Below are positions 62,031 to 64,000 of a stretch of 64,000 nt of DNA, piece after piece. Location of the stretch: contig NZ_JBNPEO010000006.1 in assembly GCF_050490315.1 (NCBI RefSeq), positions 1 through 64,000 of the forward strand. Direction: 5' to 3'. A program made the position numbers and the translations under genes. The notes under the pieces are model-generated. The model was not told the DNA's origin. It searched no databases and saw only the letters and a program-made list of their open reading frames with translations. The first letter of the stretch is position 1. Each line of letters opens with the position of its first letter. The stretch is from JBNPEO01 sp050490315. GTDB lineage: Bacteria; Actinomycetota; Actinomycetes; Actinomycetales; Micrococcaceae.

Positions 62031-63070
62031 GCGATTGCCTCCGAAGGAACCGGTTGTGCGCTGAGGGGGCGACGGTTCCGGCGGCGGCGCGCTGTCACCG
62101 CTTGAACACCCACGCCGAGTACTAGGAGCACGCCCACGGCTGTCCGCTGCCAAGCGCTGGGGACACCTGCGAGGATGAGGCTGTTGTTAATGACCTGAAC
62201 CAGGAGAACGCCCAGCACCGTACCCAGTACAGATCCCTTTCCACCGAAGATGGACGCCCCTCCCAGGATGACCGCTGCGATGGTGTCCAGTTCACTGCCG
62301 ACAAGGAGCTGCGGGCTGGCGCTGCGTCCCATGATCACGTAGAACATTCCACCAATGGCCGCCATTGCACCAACGAGGACATAGACGATCATCTGAGTGC
62401 GTGCCACGCGGAATCCGGCGCGGTGCGCCGCTTCGCCGTCGTCACCAACGGCGAAGACTGCTCGGCCAAACATCGTCCGACGCAGCACCCACGAGAGCAG
62501 GAACGCCATTGCAAGCGCCGGAACAATGAACAAGTGCAGGTAAGCCTGGCCGTTCTGCGTGCTGACCTCTGCGACGTTCGTGGTCGAAAGAGCGGCCATC
62601 GATGAGGGCAGGTCCGCTATGTACTGTGAACCGACAAACGTCAGAAGCGCTCCTTTGAAGATCCCTTGGGTGCCCAGGGTCACGATCAAGGTCGGGAGGC
62701 GGAACCGAGATATGACCGCTCCGTTCACCGCTCCAAGTGCAGCGCCGATCAGCAGTGCCACGACGAAGGCTGAGAGGACACCCACCGTGTCCAACCCGTT
62801 GTCGAGGATCCTCGTCGTGCTATAGGCGGCGAAAATGGCAACGGCTGCGAAAGATACATCGATGCCGCCTGAGATGATGACCACCAGAACGCCGAGTGCA
62901 AAGATCAACGGAACTATGGACCCGCGCAAGATGGAGAAAGCGGTAGGCAGGGTGAAGAAGGTTCCGTTTGCGAGGGACATGCCGATAACGAGTACGATCA
63001 GGACGAGGGCGAGGATGCCTTCGTTGTTGGCTCCTCGGAGCCGACGTAGGAAGCTGGGGGTGTGATTCAT
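62027..63070 (-). CDS. ribose-type sugar ABC transporter permease
   Basis: This 347-residue protein has the BPD_transp_2 core: about eight membrane helices, GGIDVSFAAVAIFAAYSTTR, TLIVTLGTQGIFKGALLTFV, and SELDTIAAVILGGASIFGGK. It likely forms the second half of the channel with the downstream permease. Its ATG (63070) overlaps the ATPase stop by four bases. A cytosolic tail with RRRRNRR is near the C-terminus. No binding-protein gene is within the window; it may lie beyond the right end. Confidence 0.88.
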   Translation of the reverse strand: MNHTPSFLRRLRGANNEGILALVLIVLVIGMSLANGTFFTLPTAFSILRGSIVPLIFALGVLVVIISGGIDVSFAAVAIFAAYSTTRILDNGLDTVGVLSAFVVALLIGAALGAVNGAVISRFRLPTLIVTLGTQGIFKGALLTFVGSQYIADLPSSMAALSTTNVAEVSTQNGQAYLHLFIVPALAMAFLLSWVLRRTMFGRAVFAVGDDGEAAHRAGFRVARTQMIVYVLVGAMAAIGGMFYVIMGRSASPQLLVGSELDTIAAVILGGASIFGGKGSVLGTVLGVLLVQVINNSLILAGVPSAWQRTAVGVLLVLGVGVQAVTARRRRNRRPLSAQPVPSEAIA

Positions 63071-64000
63071 GCTGCCACCTTCTCCCTGATCGATTCGATG
63101 GTGACGGCGTCACCTTCAAGAACATCGGTGATCCGGCCATGCCGGACGACTAGTACGCGGTGGCAGCTGGCAACCAACTCGGGCGCATCGTCGGAGATGA
63201 GCATGATTCCCATACCGGAGGCTGCCTCGGCCCGCAGGATATTGAGAATCTCGGCTTTCGAGCCCACATCGACACCGACCGTTGGTCCGTTGAGGATGAG
63301 CACTTGGGGATTCCTGGCGAGCCATTTGGCCAGGACAACGCGCTGGGCGTTGCCGCCTGAGAGCGTCCTTACAGGCGCTTGAACGTTGGGGGCCTTGACC
63401 CGCAGCTGGGTGAATAATCGGTCGATGGTCGTCTTTACCGCATGGCGGTTCAGTAGACGCCCGCGGTTAACATGCTGATCGAGGGAACTGGCGATGATGT
63501 TGTCGGCTATGGGCTTATCGAGGAAGAGGCCCTGCGAGAGCCGGTCTTCGGGAACGTATCCGATGCCTGCGGTGATCGCGTCACGGATATGACGGAGACG
63601 AACGGTTTTGCCTGCAACCTTGACCGTACCGGCGTCCGGCGGGAGTGCGCCAAACAGGGATTCGGCAATTTCGGTTCGCCCGGACCCGAGCAGCCCCGTC
63701 AACCCCAGGATTTCTCCCCGCCGAAGCGAGAAGGAAACGGACGTATAGGCGCCCGCGAGTTCGAGCCCCTCGACCTCTAGAACCGCTTCCGCGGTGGGGA
63801 CGAGATCGATGACGTTTCGGGTTTCGTCCAGCTTGCGTCCGGTCATGTGTTCAGCGATGACGCTGGACGTCAGACCATCGGCCCGGGCTGTAATCACGAG
63901 CTTGCCTGAGCGCAGGATGGTAACGCGTTGGGAGACTTGCAGCACTTCATCGAGTTTGTGCGAGACGAAGATCAGACCCACCTGGCGCGCCTTCAACCTT
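63067..64000 (-). CDS. ribose-type sugar ABC transporter ATPase, N-terminus beyond the window
   Basis: The frame enters from the right edge and ends at 63067. It shows the end of the first nucleotide-binding domain (GLIFVSHKLDEVLQVSQRVT) and the whole second domain with Walker A GLTGLLGSGRTEIAESLFGA, signature TLSGGNAQRVVLAKWLARNP and a Walker B region VLILNGPTVGVDVGSKAEIL. There the canonical DEPT reads NGPT: both the Asp and the catalytic Glu are replaced, so the second domain may be catalytically impaired, as is seen in some tandem-domain sugar ATPases. The 5' part lies outside. Confidence 0.9.
   Translation of the reverse strand, partial: RLKARQVGLIFVSHKLDEVLQVSQRVTILRSGKLVITARADGLTSSVIAEHMTGRKLDETRNVIDLVPTAEAVLEVEGLELAGAYTSVSFSLRRGEILGLTGLLGSGRTEIAESLFGALPPDAGTVKVAGKTVRLRHIRDAITAGIGYVPEDRLSQGLFLDKPIADNIIASSLDQHVNRGRLLNRHAVKTTIDRLFTQLRVKAPNVQAPVRTLSGGNAQRVVLAKWLARNPQVLILNGPTVGVDVGSKAEILNILRAEAASGMGIMLISDDAPELVASCHRVLVVRHGRITDVLEGDAVTIESIREKVAA

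Overview
The window is the replication-origin region of an actinobacterial chromosome. The gene order cca - Nudix - murJ - trxB - trxA - parB - parA - rsmG - jag - yidC - yidD - rnpA - rpmH - dnaA - dnaN - gnd - recF - DUF721 - gyrB - gyrA - DUF3566 - tRNA-Ile - DLW-39 - tRNA-Ala is the classic actinobacterial oriC neighbourhood. Protein style (decarboxylating gnd between dnaN and recF, VSRET peptide in the ParA N-terminus, DLW-39 peptide) points to Micrococcaceae, probably an Arthrobacter-like organism of moderate GC. That placement is inference from gene content, not from a search.

Layout. 1-1.0 kb: 3'-truncated ISL3-type transposase. 1.0-3.6 kb: secreted GH31 enzyme whose signal peptide is out of frame with the catalytic part. 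3.9-5.9 kb: NarL-type two-component system. 5.9-8.9 kb: FAD oxidoreductase and a membrane glycosyltransferase. 9.2-16.6 kb: a 46-aa small gene, a histidine phosphatase, CCA-adding enzyme, Nudix hydrolase, MurJ, and a separate pseudokinase/extracellular-domain protein that in mycobacteria is fused to MurJ. 16.6-18.0 kb: trxB-trxA behind a SigR/SigH-type promoter. 18.0-22.5 kb: about 4.5 kb with almost no credible genes but nine canonical parS sites, one variant parS and two DnaA-box pairs. 22.5-28.3 kb: parB, parA, rsmG, jag, yidC, yidD, rnpA, rpmH, read leftward. 28.3-41.0 kb: dnaA, oriC, dnaN, gnd, recF, DUF721, gyrB, gyrA, DUF3566, two tRNAs, read rightward.

41-56.8 kb is an accessory island directly downstream of tRNA-Ala. 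It holds a catalytically degenerate nuclease-fold protein, a 460-bp field of 13 copies of a TGTGCCAT word folded into five stem-loops, several broken genes, a helicase-associated-domain protein, and a translationally coupled three-gene operon. The operon encodes an MmeI-like adenine methyltransferase without a visible nuclease motif, an SF2 helicase and a GIY-YIG nuclease, and looks like a split restriction-modification or defence system. Further along are an MbcA/ParS-like antitoxin candidate, small ORFs, an EspR-like regulator and a frameshifted Phd/YefM antitoxin.

56.8-64 kb is a leftward sugar or polyol locus: ribose-type ABC transporter (ATPase cut by the window end and two permeases), DhaK and DhaL kinase subunits and a 3-hydroxyisobutyrate-dehydrogenase-family enzyme form one coupled operon, followed by a hairpin and a separately started FGGY kinase. 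The set suggests uptake, phosphorylation and oxidation of a small polyol or sugar acid; the substrate cannot be read from the sequence.

The window as a whole couples chromosome replication and segregation (dnaA, oriC, parABS), cell-envelope assembly (MurJ, YidC) and thiol redox in the core, with island genes on one side and catabolic genes at the far end.
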